Of a DNA stretch of 64,000 nucleotides, positions 17,805 through 26,566 are shown piece by piece. A program made the translations under genes and the position numbers. The stretch's first letter is position 1; each line of letters begins with the position of its first letter. The notes under the pieces are model-generated. The model saw only the letters and a list, made by a program, of their open reading frames with translations, searched no databases and was not told the DNA's origin. Source of the stretch: Nostoc desertorum CM1-VF14 (GTDB lineage: Bacteria; Cyanobacteriota; Cyanobacteriia; Cyanobacteriales; Nostocaceae); the NCBI GenBank assembly GCA_019359245.1, contig JAHHHR010000007.1:124001-188000 (forward strand). The letters run 5' to 3'.

Positions 17805-18521
17805 ATGAGAAAAAATAAATTCTTAATCACTCATAAATTTTATTCACCAATGTTAGTCGTATTTCAACTATGTCATGGAAAGAGTTTATGGAGAACCCTG
17901 CTAAACCTTGCTTTAAAAACGCATACTATTTCAGGACGTATACTCGATATTGGTGGAAAGAGCTGGCAAAGTTCTTACTATAAATATCTGAACATACAAC
18001 CTGATTCGGAAGTTATATGTACAGATATATTGGAAGCTGATAAAATTGTTTACTTAGATGTGGAGAGAGAATTCCCTTTTCCAAATAACTCTCTAGATAG
18101 CATTTTAGCATTTAACTTATTTGAACATATATACGATTATCAATTAGCACCTAGAGAAGCTTTCCGAACTCTAAGTTCAGGTGGCAAAGTACTGATAGCT
18201 ACTCCATTTTTATTTCCTTATCATGCTGATCCAGATGATTATTTCCGCTTCACGAATTCTGCAATTTTACGTTTATGGACAGAGGCTGGTTTTGAATGTA
18301 TACACTTAGAGGCAATAGGGGAAGGTATTATAACTACATTTAGCACAACTTTTACAGAGGTATTTCTACCTAAGTGGGTGAGACCAATAGTATCATCACT
18401 TTTGTACCTAATTGCAACACCATTGGACAGATTAATAGCCAAATTCAGACCGAAGGTACATGGTAAAAGTATACCTGAACGATACCCATTAGGATATCTT
18501 GGAATTTTTATAAAACCCTAA
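17805..18521 (+). CDS. Class I SAM-dependent methyltransferase
   Basis: A 238-aa methyltransferase with motif I ILDIGGKSW (about residues 46-54), an acidic EVICTDI strand, and SILAFNLFEHIYD followed by TLSSGGKVLIATPF. DPDDYFRFT after motif V is typical of sugar-cluster methyltransferases. It differs from the preceding methyltransferase and is probably not a recent duplicate. It is separated from it by 58 bases and from the flippase by 2. The target is unknown; a sugar hydroxyl is the contextual guess. Confidence 0.8.
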   Translation: MRKNKFLITHKFYSPMLVVFQLCHGKSLWRTLLNLALKTHTISGRILDIGGKSWQSSYYKYLNIQPDSEVICTDILEADKIVYLDVEREFPFPNNSLDSILAFNLFEHIYDYQLAPREAFRTLSSGGKVLIATPFLFPYHADPDDYFRFTNSAILRLWTEAGFECIHLEAIGEGIITTFSTTFTEVFLPKWVRPIVSSLLYLIATPLDRLIAKFRPKVHGKSIPERYPLGYLGIFIKP

Positions 18522-18523
18522 TA

Positions 18524-19804
18524 GTGAAAAAACTTCTTTCCGATACAACTTTTACAGGTTTATCCCAATTAATTGCATCTCTAACGCAAATAGTGCTTCA
18601 AATCTTTGTAGTTAGGTTTACTTCTAAACAATCATTTGGTGAGTTTATTACAGCAAATACTATTGAAAATTTAATTGAAGTAATTTTCGTTACTAGAAGT
18701 GGAGACTTAGCCCTCCAGTATGTAGGTAAGTATTGGATTATGGGTGATCACCTTGCAGCAAAGATATGCGCCAATCGAATAATAAAACTAGATTGGATAG
18801 TAAATTTTTCTATCTATGCTTTTATCATTGTGGGTTCTATTTTTCTATCCAATTTTACTGACTTTAATCCTATATATTTAGTTGGATTAAGTTTACAGAT
18901 TCCAGCACAAATAGGATATGGAGTTTACAAAAGCATATTTATTTCTTCTTGTAAAATTAGAGAACAGGCAATTTTTGAAATTACTTATTCTTTTGGTAAT
19001 TTGCTGTTATGCTTTATTACTATTTCTTTTTTAGGTATTCCTGGTTTGATAATAGCTTTCGTAATTTCTGCCTTTTTTAAAAATTACTTTGCTCGAATAA
19101 TTACTTGCCAATGGTGGTTACCTGTTAATTATTCTAAAGAAACTTGGGTGGATAAAGAAAACTGGGTAAATGCTGAATCATGGTGGAACTTTTCCACACA
19201 TTCAATGCTGCGAAATACTTTTATAAGTGCATCTAATCAGGTAGATATTTTAATGATAAATGCTTTCCAAGGTGCTGAATCAACGGCTACATATAAAGTT
19301 GCTAAAAGTTTGTCCTCTCTACCAGTAAGAATAATAGCTCCTATATGGTCAGTTCTACGGCCGCGACTGATGTATGCTTACCATAGTAGAGATAGCAACA
19401 AAATATTAAAACTGATTACAGTTCCTGCTGCTATTATGCTAGGATTTCTTGTCATAGCAATAATTCCTATTTACTTTTTTGCAGATGCCTTAATTGTTAA
19501 TATCTATGGTAGGGGTTATATATCATCTACTCTACCTTTCCTAATATTGTTAATTGGAACATGGATATATACATCTGTTACAGCTTGGTTTAATTTTTGG
19601 ATTGTGATTAGCGATCAAATGCGATTAGGTACAGATGTTTCTGGATTTTTCTTGACAAGTATTCTAATATTAGGAATTTTCTTAGGAAGACATTCTCCTG
19701 TTTACATGGCTATAGCTGTAGCTAGTTCAATGATTATAACTAGTGCTATGTGCTGGTTATTTTTTTTAAATAAATTGCAGAAATTGAACAAAATCAAGTA
19801 TTAA
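18524..19804 (+). CDS. Wzx-like oligosaccharide flippase (MATE/PST superfamily)
   Basis: Multi-spanning membrane protein, 426 aa with about 12 hydrophobic segments, expected to flip the lipid-linked repeat unit across the inner membrane. The N-terminus (SDTTFTGLSQLIASLTQIVLQIFVVRF) resembles the first helix of polysaccharide transporters, and NQVDILMINAFQGAESTATYKVAKSL is the typical mid-protein segment. The start is GTG at 18524, two bases after the upstream stop; no better ATG exists near it. The polymerase gene starts 15 bases downstream. Confidence 0.88.
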   Translation: MKKLLSDTTFTGLSQLIASLTQIVLQIFVVRFTSKQSFGEFITANTIENLIEVIFVTRSGDLALQYVGKYWIMGDHLAAKICANRIIKLDWIVNFSIYAFIIVGSIFLSNFTDFNPIYLVGLSLQIPAQIGYGVYKSIFISSCKIREQAIFEITYSFGNLLLCFITISFLGIPGLIIAFVISAFFKNYFARIITCQWWLPVNYSKETWVDKENWVNAESWWNFSTHSMLRNTFISASNQVDILMINAFQGAESTATYKVAKSLSSLPVRIIAPIWSVLRPRLMYAYHSRDSNKILKLITVPAAIMLGFLVIAIIPIYFFADALIVNIYGRGYISSTLPFLILLIGTWIYTSVTAWFNFWIVISDQMRLGTDVSGFFLTSILILGIFLGRHSPVYMAIAVASSMIITSAMCWLFFLNKLQKLNKIKY

Positions 19805-19819
19805 ATTTTAAATATAATC

Positions 19820-21241
19820 ATGGAAACCATATTTTTATCTGTATTTATAATTGTAATTTTCTTCCTAATTCCTAGTAATCTCATACTCATAGTTTTTGTT
19901 CCTATATCATTAATTCTATCTAATTCAAATCTAGTTCCTAGCCTTTATAATTCTGGCAACGATTCTGACGGAGTAAATGTTAGAATTCAAGATATTTTAA
20001 TTTTATTAGTTTTTGTTCGGATAATAATATCTAATTACCAAAATAGATTAACAATTAAAATCTCTGCATTAAGTAGTAATATAAAACTTGATAATACTAT
20101 AAGTAAAAACTTAGTTTTTAATTTCCAGAAAATAATAATAATTTTTTGGTCTGTCTTACTAGTTGCTACAACTCTTTCTTATTACCGTTTTGGTGAAAAG
20201 GTATTTTATGCTGAAATATTTTCACTATTTAGATTCTCTACTCAAATAATATCTTTTTTCATGATCTTTTACCTTTCTAGCAAAGATAAAAAACTGTATG
20301 ATTATTATAAATATTTAGATATCATAGGTTATGCAATTCTATTAAGTGCTTACATAAGCTTTATTCTATATATTTTTTTTGGCATTACTTTCGGAGACGT
20401 TCAGGAAACTCAAAATACAATTCGTTTTTTTGGACCAATTGGTGATTCAATAGGTTTTATTATTAGTTTGTTCTGTTTTAAACAATTAATAAGTGGTCAG
20501 CTAATATTAGCTTCTTTAAGTGCTACTATAGTTTTTTTGTCAGCAACACGCGGGGCAATTATCTCACTTATTGTTGGATTTCTCGTAGCATTTTTAATGC
20601 AAAAAAATAAATATAAATTTAATATAAAGCATATAAAAATAATATTGTTTTCCACTACTATACTAATAGTATTTCTATTAGTTTTATACTTATCTGATTT
20701 TGGTCAAGTTTTATTTGAATCATTGCTACAAAATTTATCAGTAGTAAATGATCGATTTACAAACCCAAAAATTGCGGAACTTGGCTTGGTACAACGCCAA
20801 GCCTCAATGAATTTGGCATTTCAAGTATTTATTGATAATCTTTTAACCGGAGTAGGATATACTGGATTTCGTTTTATTGCACCAGAGTATGAAGATTATA
20901 AATACATAGTAAATGAAATTAATGCAAGTAATGCAGTAGCGACTGCCAATAATCAATATTTACAATCTGCAACAGATGCAGGCTTCTTGGGTTTACTTAC
21001 GTTTCTGATATTTATAGCAAACAGCTTAAAACTATTAAAACAATCTAGTAAATGTTTATCTCCAAAATTAGGTTCTTATTTTATGGCAACACGTATTTGG
21101 TTGTGGTCTTTATTAATTGGTAATCAAGGAGCTGCTTGGATGTTACCTTCATCATTAATTAGCTTTCTTCTATGGATTATTTTAGCCATTGCTGCTGCCA
21201 GTGTTATTAATAAATCGACAATAAAAGACGTTTTTGAGTAA
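19820..21241 (+). CDS. Wzy-like O-antigen/EPS polymerase
   Basis: A very hydrophobic 473-aa protein with about 10-12 membrane segments and a large periplasmic loop near residues 290-380 that contains the O-antigen-ligase/polymerase-like motif LVQRQASMNLAFQVFIDNLLTGVGYTGF. Such proteins join repeat units on the periplasmic side. Position right after the flippase supports Wzy over WaaL ligase. The gene is extremely AT-rich, like its neighbours. Confidence 0.85.
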   Translation: METIFLSVFIIVIFFLIPSNLILIVFVPISLILSNSNLVPSLYNSGNDSDGVNVRIQDILILLVFVRIIISNYQNRLTIKISALSSNIKLDNTISKNLVFNFQKIIIIFWSVLLVATTLSYYRFGEKVFYAEIFSLFRFSTQIISFFMIFYLSSKDKKLYDYYKYLDIIGYAILLSAYISFILYIFFGITFGDVQETQNTIRFFGPIGDSIGFIISLFCFKQLISGQLILASLSATIVFLSATRGAIISLIVGFLVAFLMQKNKYKFNIKHIKIILFSTTILIVFLLVLYLSDFGQVLFESLLQNLSVVNDRFTNPKIAELGLVQRQASMNLAFQVFIDNLLTGVGYTGFRFIAPEYEDYKYIVNEINASNAVATANNQYLQSATDAGFLGLLTFLIFIANSLKLLKQSSKCLSPKLGSYFMATRIWLWSLLIGNQGAAWMLPSSLISFLLWIILAIAAASVINKSTIKDVFE

Positions 21242-21334
21242 AAGATGTTATGGTTATGTTGACTAATTTCAGTACTTTATAGTTACATTTAATTAAACAC
21301 ATAAACTTTATAATTATCTGCAAAATTTATAGTT

Positions 21335-22453
21335 ATGAAAGTACTTCATGTAATTACCTCACTTGTTAGAGGAGGAGCAGAAAATCACCTTGTTACCTTA
21401 GCGATAGAACAAGCAAAGCAGAAAATAGAGGTAACTATTGCATACTTGAAGAGTAAACCATACTGGCTTGAAACCTTGCATAAAAGTCATGTACGTGTGG
21501 TTTCGCTAAGTATGCGTTGTTATGGTGATTTTCAGCCAATTATAAAACTTCGCTCATTAATTTATGATATACAACCAGATATCATTCATGCACATTTACC
21601 TCCTGGAGAAATATATACACGAATTGCTCTACTGAAAACGTTTTCAAAAAAGCCATCATTGACTATTTCCAAACATAATGAAGGTTTGTTTTATAAAGGT
21701 TTTGGTGATCGTTATATTGGCTCATGGGTTGCTAAAAGAGCTAACAGTGTTATAGCAATTTCTGATGCCGTAAAAACAAATCAATGTATTAATTATTTAG
21801 GTTATCCTTCAGACAAGGTTACGACAATTTACTATGGTATAGATCCTACACCTTATCAAAATGTCTCTGATGAAGAGATTAAAAAAATTCGCTCGCTTTG
21901 GGGCGTGAATGATGAAACCTATCTGATAGGTACAGTGTCGAGACTTGTTCCTCAAAAAGCCTTACATATTTTATTAGAGGGATTTAGTCTTTATTTAAAA
22001 AGTGCAACTAAATCTGCAAAATTAGTTATCGTCGGTGCTGGTAATTTAAAATCCGATTTGAAAAACCAGGCTATTAAACTAGGTATTCAGGAACAAGTAA
22101 TCTGGGCTGGGTTTCGTGAAGATATTCCTGTAGTGATGAATGCCTTGGATGTATTTGCTCTGACTTCCGAGTACGAAGGACTTGGTTTAGTATTATTGGA
22201 AGCGATGTCAGCAGGTAAGCCTGTAGTGGCTAGTAATATCAGTGCGATTCCAGAAGTAGTTAGTGATGGAATCACAGGGATTTTATTTACTCCTAAGAAC
22301 TTTGTTGCATTAGCTGAAGCTTTTAAAGTTTTAGAAGATAAAAAAGTCCGTTTCAGATTTGGAAGTGTAGGAAAGGAGAAAGTAAGAAAAAACTTTACTT
22401 TAGATAAAATGATTGAGCAAACGCTGATTGTATATCACAATTGTATTTATTAA
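21335..22453 (+). CDS. GT4 family glycosyltransferase
   Basis: A 372-aa GT-B enzyme. The N-terminus VITSLVRGGAENHLVTLAIEQ contains the GG loop typical of GT4. The donor half has IGTVSRLVPQKALHILLEGF, LVIVGAGNLKSDLKNQA and TSEYEGLGLVLLEAMSAGKPVVASNISAIPEVV with the full E-x7-E pair. A 93-base gap precedes it. Its 3' end lies next to the acyltransferase start (10 bases by the ATG I chose). Confidence 0.91.
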   Translation: MKVLHVITSLVRGGAENHLVTLAIEQAKQKIEVTIAYLKSKPYWLETLHKSHVRVVSLSMRCYGDFQPIIKLRSLIYDIQPDIIHAHLPPGEIYTRIALLKTFSKKPSLTISKHNEGLFYKGFGDRYIGSWVAKRANSVIAISDAVKTNQCINYLGYPSDKVTTIYYGIDPTPYQNVSDEEIKKIRSLWGVNDETYLIGTVSRLVPQKALHILLEGFSLYLKSATKSAKLVIVGAGNLKSDLKNQAIKLGIQEQVIWAGFREDIPVVMNALDVFALTSEYEGLGLVLLEAMSAGKPVVASNISAIPEVVSDGITGILFTPKNFVALAEAFKVLEDKKVRFRFGSVGKEKVRKNFTLDKMIEQTLIVYHNCIY

Positions 22454-22463
22454 AAATAAATAT

Positions 22464-23018
22464 ATGCTTTGTTTTTCTCTAGGTATGTTTTTCAGAGTAA
22501 TTAATGGCCTTTTACATATGCCTTTTTTAGCTGAAGCTCAGTTTCCTCTGCTTTTAGGTCATGTTATATTCAAAGACATCCGTTCTGTTAAATTTGGCTA
22601 TAAGGTTTTGATTGGTGACGATGTTACAATTGGCAAAACTGTTAAAATTGGCAACCGAGTATTTATAGGAACACGTACCTATATTGATGAGAAAGTTTTA
22701 ATTTCAGATAGAGTTAGCATTTCTAGAAATGTTAGCCTATTAACTAATACCCATAATATGGATGGTGATAATAAGAGAGATACGGGTTTTAGGAGAGCAG
22801 GAGAAATCTATTTTGTTTCGCCGCTAGAAATTGGTGAAGGCTCTTGGATTGGTACAAATGTTATTGTTTTACCTCAAGTGCAAAAAATAGGGGCATACTC
22901 TATAATTGGTGCAGGTTCAGTTGTGACCAAAAATGTTCCCGATAATGTGATAGTTGCAGGTAATCCAGCCAGAATCATTCGTGAACTAGAACCTATTAAA
23001 TTTAATAGTGAAAACTAG
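22464..23018 (+). CDS. Hexapeptide-repeat (LbH) acyltransferase
   Basis: A 184-aa left-handed beta-helix acyltransferase. I place the start at ATG 22464, 10 bases after the preceding stop; a TTG at 22428 inside the upstream gene is the alternative. Hexapeptide coils run from about residue 45 (IRSVKFGYKVLIGDDVTIGKTVKIGNRVFIG), with the loop LLTNTHNMDGD and the terminal segment IGAGSVVTKNVPDNVIVAGNPARII. It resembles the acyltransferase at 14192-14746 and probably O-acetylates another position of the polymer. Confidence 0.86.
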   Translation: MLCFSLGMFFRVINGLLHMPFLAEAQFPLLLGHVIFKDIRSVKFGYKVLIGDDVTIGKTVKIGNRVFIGTRTYIDEKVLISDRVSISRNVSLLTNTHNMDGDNKRDTGFRRAGEIYFVSPLEIGEGSWIGTNVIVLPQVQKIGAYSIIGAGSVVTKNVPDNVIVAGNPARIIRELEPIKFNSEN

Positions 23019-23049
23019 CTTAACTTCCTAAAATTTAATAAATAATAAA

Positions 23050-24195
23050 ATGATAAAAGTTCTGCACATCATTACACAGCTAGTTTTGGGTGGCGCACAA
23101 GATAATACATTACTAACTGTAGCTAAACAGGATCGTTCCAAATATCAGGTTGATTTAGCCTCTAATTCAGATGGATTCTGGCTAGATCGTAGCAAGAAAG
23201 TGGCGGATGTTTTTCATGCAATTCCTAATTTAGGAAATCCTATCTCACCTCTTAAAGATGCTATTGCCCTAATAGAAATTGTTAAATTATTACGTCGAGA
23301 AAAATTTGATATCATCCATACCCATAGTTCCAAAGCAGGTATTTTAGGACGTTGGGCAGGAAGGCTTACAGGAATTTCTGTTATAGTTCACACTGTTCAT
23401 GGCTTTTCTTTCCATGATTTTATGCCAGCTTGGAAAAAGCAACTCTATATATTCCTGGAACGAATTAGCCGTCCATGTGGTGATTTTTATATAACTGTGA
23501 GTGAACTTAATCGACAAGAGGCAGTTAAACTTAAATTTTTCAAACTTGACAATTCAATAACTATTTACAGTGGCATTGATTTTAAGAAACTTGATCGAGA
23601 GTCCGATCTAACTTTAGTTAAACGTCAAATAGGAATTCCAGATAAATGGCAAACGATTGTTTCAGTCGGGCGATTGGATGCACAAAAAGCCACGAATTTT
23701 TTAATTGACGCATTTGCTCAAGTGGTGCGCTCCTATCCTGAAACTCTTCTTTTGTTGGTTGGAGATGGTGAACTACGACAGAAACTTGAAGCTCAAGTAA
23801 GCAGCTTAAATATTACTAATAAAGTCCACTTCCTTGGTTCAAGAGAAGACGTACCAGAAATTCTCAAAATTTCTGATATCTTTGCCCTTTCATCCCTGTG
23901 GGAAGGACTAGGCAGAGCTATGACAGAAGCTATGCTACTTGGTAAACCAGTTGTTGTACCTGCAATATATGGCATTCCAGAAATTGTTCATCATCAAGAA
24001 ACTGGACTGCTTTTTGAGGCTAAGAATGTAGAACAATTAGCAACCAACTTAGTTTATTTACTTCAGTATCCTGAAGAGCGTGAACGCTTGGGACACAATG
24101 CTAAAAAATTGACGAGAAAGCTCTTTGATGCGGATTCTATGGTCAGTCAGATTGAAGCAGTTTATGAAAAATTGCTGGAGGCAAAAATATATTAA
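23050..24195 (+). CDS. GT4 family glycosyltransferase
   Basis: A 381-aa GT-B enzyme. The N-terminus is VLHIITQLVLGGAQDNTLLTV, followed by IIHTHSSKAGILGRWAGRL and VHTVHGFSFHD, a pattern of GT4 enzymes acting on lipid-linked acceptors. The donor half has VSVGRLDAQKATNFLIDAF, LLLVGDGELRQKLEAQV and SSLWEGLGRAMTEAMLLGKPVVVPAIYGIPEIV. It is the last glycosyltransferase of the run, 77 bases before the epimerase. Confidence 0.91.
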   Translation: MIKVLHIITQLVLGGAQDNTLLTVAKQDRSKYQVDLASNSDGFWLDRSKKVADVFHAIPNLGNPISPLKDAIALIEIVKLLRREKFDIIHTHSSKAGILGRWAGRLTGISVIVHTVHGFSFHDFMPAWKKQLYIFLERISRPCGDFYITVSELNRQEAVKLKFFKLDNSITIYSGIDFKKLDRESDLTLVKRQIGIPDKWQTIVSVGRLDAQKATNFLIDAFAQVVRSYPETLLLLVGDGELRQKLEAQVSSLNITNKVHFLGSREDVPEILKISDIFALSSLWEGLGRAMTEAMLLGKPVVVPAIYGIPEIVHHQETGLLFEAKNVEQLATNLVYLLQYPEERERLGHNAKKLTRKLFDADSMVSQIEAVYEKLLEAKIY

Positions 24196-24272
24196 GCTGA
24201 CAAAAGTGTATTTTTTGGGATAAGTGGTGCATTAATCATTCAATTTATACCTTATTAAGGACTAAGTATAGT

Positions 24273-25259
24273 ATGCAGAAAAGTATCGTGACTGGGGCTG
24301 GTGGATTTATTGGTTCCCACTTGGTAGAAGCCTTGTTAAAACAAGGACAAGAAGTAATTGGAATTGATGAATTTAATGATTATTACGATCCTGACCTCAA
24401 ACGCAAAAACATTGCTAGTTTCCAAAACCATCCTGCATTTAAATTAGTTGAGGGAGATATTCAGGTTTTGGACTGGCAGAAACTCCTTCAAGATGTAAAT
24501 GTAGTTTATCATCAAGCTGCCCAAGCAGGAGTACGTGCTAGTTGGGGTCAGGGTTTTCGTACCTACACTGAACGCAATATTAATGCTACTCAAGTTTTAC
24601 TAGAAGCAGCAAAAGATAGTAAACACCTAAAAAGATTAGTATTTGCCTCTAGTTCCAGCGTGTATGGCGATGCCGAAACCTTACCCACCCATGAGGAAAT
24701 TTGTCCTAAGCCAGTTTCGCCTTATGGTATTACCAAACTCGCCGCAGAGAGGTTGTGTGGAATATATCATAAAAACTTTGGTGTACCATTTGTAGCACTT
24801 CGTTACTTTACAGTTTATGGGCCTAGACAACGCCCAGATATGGCATTTCATAAGTTTTTTAAATCAGTAATCGAGGATCAGCCTATTCCAATTTACGATG
24901 ATGGACAACAAACCCGTGATTTTACTTTTATCAGTGATGCTGTAGCCGCTAATTTAGCTGCTGCCACTATACCTGAAGCAGTTGGTCAAATCTTTAATAT
25001 TGGGGGTGGAAGTAGGGTAGTTTTAGCAAAAGTTTTAGATACTATGGAAGAAATTGTTGGTAAAGCAATTAAAAGAAATTATATTCAAAAAGCAATGGGA
25101 GATGCACGTCACACTGCTGCTGATGTATCGAAAGCACGAAAAATTTTGGGTTATCAACCGCAAGTTTCCCTTCGAGAGGGACTATCCCAAGAATGGCAGT
25201 TTATTCAATCTTTGTACTCATATGAAGGCATAGTCACAAGTACAACTGCAATTGCCTAG
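24273..25259 (+). CDS. NAD-dependent nucleotide-sugar epimerase (UDP-glucuronate 4-epimerase-like)
   Basis: Extended short-chain dehydrogenase, 328 aa. The NAD motif is VTGAGGFIGSH (residues about 6-16), followed by GIDEFNDYYDPDLKRKNI, a segment typical of UDP-glucuronate 4-epimerases. The active-site region is ASSSSVYGDAETLP, with YxxxK in SPYGITKLAAE. VYGPRQRPDMAFHKFF and DDGQQTRDFTFISDAV are also typical of that group. It probably supplies UDP-galacturonate or a related sugar. Other epimerases of the superfamily cannot be excluded. A MITE follows 5 bases after the stop. Confidence 0.85.
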   Translation: MQKSIVTGAGGFIGSHLVEALLKQGQEVIGIDEFNDYYDPDLKRKNIASFQNHPAFKLVEGDIQVLDWQKLLQDVNVVYHQAAQAGVRASWGQGFRTYTERNINATQVLLEAAKDSKHLKRLVFASSSSVYGDAETLPTHEEICPKPVSPYGITKLAAERLCGIYHKNFGVPFVALRYFTVYGPRQRPDMAFHKFFKSVIEDQPIPIYDDGQQTRDFTFISDAVAANLAAATIPEAVGQIFNIGGGSRVVLAKVLDTMEEIVGKAIKRNYIQKAMGDARHTAADVSKARKILGYQPQVSLREGLSQEWQFIQSLYSYEGIVTSTTAIA

Positions 25260-25266
25260 CTACTTA

Positions 25267-25471
25267 GAGGATGTTTGAAAAGTATTTTTGGTATATTTTT
25301 GTTGACATCAAAGTCTACGAAAACCTAACCTCCCCAGCCCCCCTGATCTTAATACCCAAAGGGGGTACCGAGTTCGCTACAAGGGAATGGGGGTTTCAAA
25401 GCCTCTCTCCGTTTCGGGAGAGGTTTGTAAAGAGGTTCTTCAGTATACTTTGTGACTTTTCAAACATCCTC
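25267..25471. mobile_element. MITE with perfect 17-bp terminal inverted repeats GAGGATGTTTGAAAAGT
   Basis: The element starts GAGGATGTTTGAAAAGT and ends with its exact reverse complement. It is flanked on both sides by TTA, a likely target duplication. It is 205 bp long with no gene but has internal GC-rich hairpins. A second terminal end of the same family lies at 29630-29646. It sits between the end of the EPS operon and a gene remnant. Confidence 0.82.
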
Positions 25472-25544
25472 TTAGAATAATAATTACTCACCTGTTTTCT
25501 GGATACAACATTTCTGCATAATTGCCTAGTTAAGATTCCATAAA

Positions 25545-25701
25545 GTGGATTTAAACTAGCACCAGTACGCCTAGTTACAAGCCACAAAAACGATCGCCCA
25601 CAATCACGCAATACCCACACTAATGATTCTGATGGCTGATTTTGAAACGCTGCCACTACAGGTGTAACCCCAATACCCTGGTTACCCAAAACAATAATTG
25701 C
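25545..25701 (-). pseudogene. Remnant of a YdcF/DUF218-like gene (C-terminal part)
   Basis: This 157-bp stretch aligns without gaps to 26629-26785, the C-terminal coding part of the intact YdcF-like gene. The minus-strand translation reads NQPSESLVWVLRDCGRSFLWL here and NQPSESLMRVLRDCGRSFLWL there. The catalytic N-terminal part is absent. The open frame extends both ways through unrelated DNA and overlaps the start of the next plus-strand gene, so it is a remnant, not a functional gene. Homology begins at GTGGATTTAAACTAGC and ends at CAATARTTGC. Confidence 0.8.
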
Positions 25702-25739
25702 TAACCCTATTCCAAGTAAATTACTAACAAAAAAAATAT

Positions 25740-26489
25740 ATGAATAATGAAGAAATTCGACAATTAAACAATCAACAGTTGCAAGAATTTGATCGGGAAT
25801 ATGTTGGAGGTTTAAAATGGAAAACAATTCAAACTTTAATAGAACATAATTTTAACGGGCAACGATTTTCTTTCCTCGATATTGGTGGTGGTAATGGAAT
25901 ATTTACGGATAGAATATTGCAAAATTATACTGAATCAGTTGGGACTATCATCGACAATGCTAATGTTCTCTTGAAATTAAATAAACCTCACATAAGAAAA
26001 ACATTGTTGTTAGCTTCTGTAGAAGAATTAAATAATATTTTTCAAGGACAAACAAAATTTGATTTGATCTTTTTTAATTGGTCACTTCACCATTTTGTAA
26101 AAAACTCTTATTCTGAAACGCGAAGAATCCAATATGAAGCACTAATTTCTGCTCGTAATTTGTTGTCTGAAAATGGTTATATTTCTATTTTTGAAAATAT
26201 ATACGATGGTATAGTTTTTACAAAATTACCAAGTTACCTTGTATTTTATTTAACATCTAGTAAAATTCTAGCTTCTACTATGAAAAAAATGGGTGCGAAT
26301 ACAGCAGGTTGTGGGGTTTGTTTTTTATCAAAAGCACAATGGGAAGACACAATAACCAATGCTGGATTAATTGTTTCCCAATATACAGATTATGAAAAAT
26401 GGAAAGATATCAATATTATGCGGAGGATTTTCCTACATATTGGCCCAGTTCGTCATGGACATTTCCTATTAAGCAAGAAACAGAAGTAG
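25740..26489 (+). CDS. Class I SAM-dependent methyltransferase
   Basis: A 249-aa methyltransferase. Motif I is FLDIGGGNGIFTDRIL (about residues 40-55), the motif IV region is LIFFNWSLHHFVKN, and ARNLLSENGYISIFENI follows. The start ATG at 25740 has no strong ribosome binding site. The gene lies between the two copies of a 157-bp duplicated segment of the YdcF-like gene and is AT-rich like the EPS operon, so it may have been inserted with the operon. The substrate is unknown. Confidence 0.78.
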   Translation: MNNEEIRQLNNQQLQEFDREYVGGLKWKTIQTLIEHNFNGQRFSFLDIGGGNGIFTDRILQNYTESVGTIIDNANVLLKLNKPHIRKTLLLASVEELNNIFQGQTKFDLIFFNWSLHHFVKNSYSETRRIQYEALISARNLLSENGYISIFENIYDGIVFTKLPSYLVFYLTSSKILASTMKKMGANTAGCGVCFLSKAQWEDTITNAGLIVSQYTDYEKWKDINIMRRIFLHIGPVRHGHFLLSKKQK

Positions 26490-26566
26490 TAACTGATTTA
26501 AGCCCTCTAGTCAAATTAATCGCTAAATTGTTTAATTATGAAAGGTTTAACATTTTTACCTCAATT

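Noticed and set aside
25396..25827. 143-codon minus-strand frame as an intact gene
   Set aside because: Only 157 bp match the YdcF-like gene; the rest is MITE end and antisense of the methyltransferase start. It is treated as a remnant.
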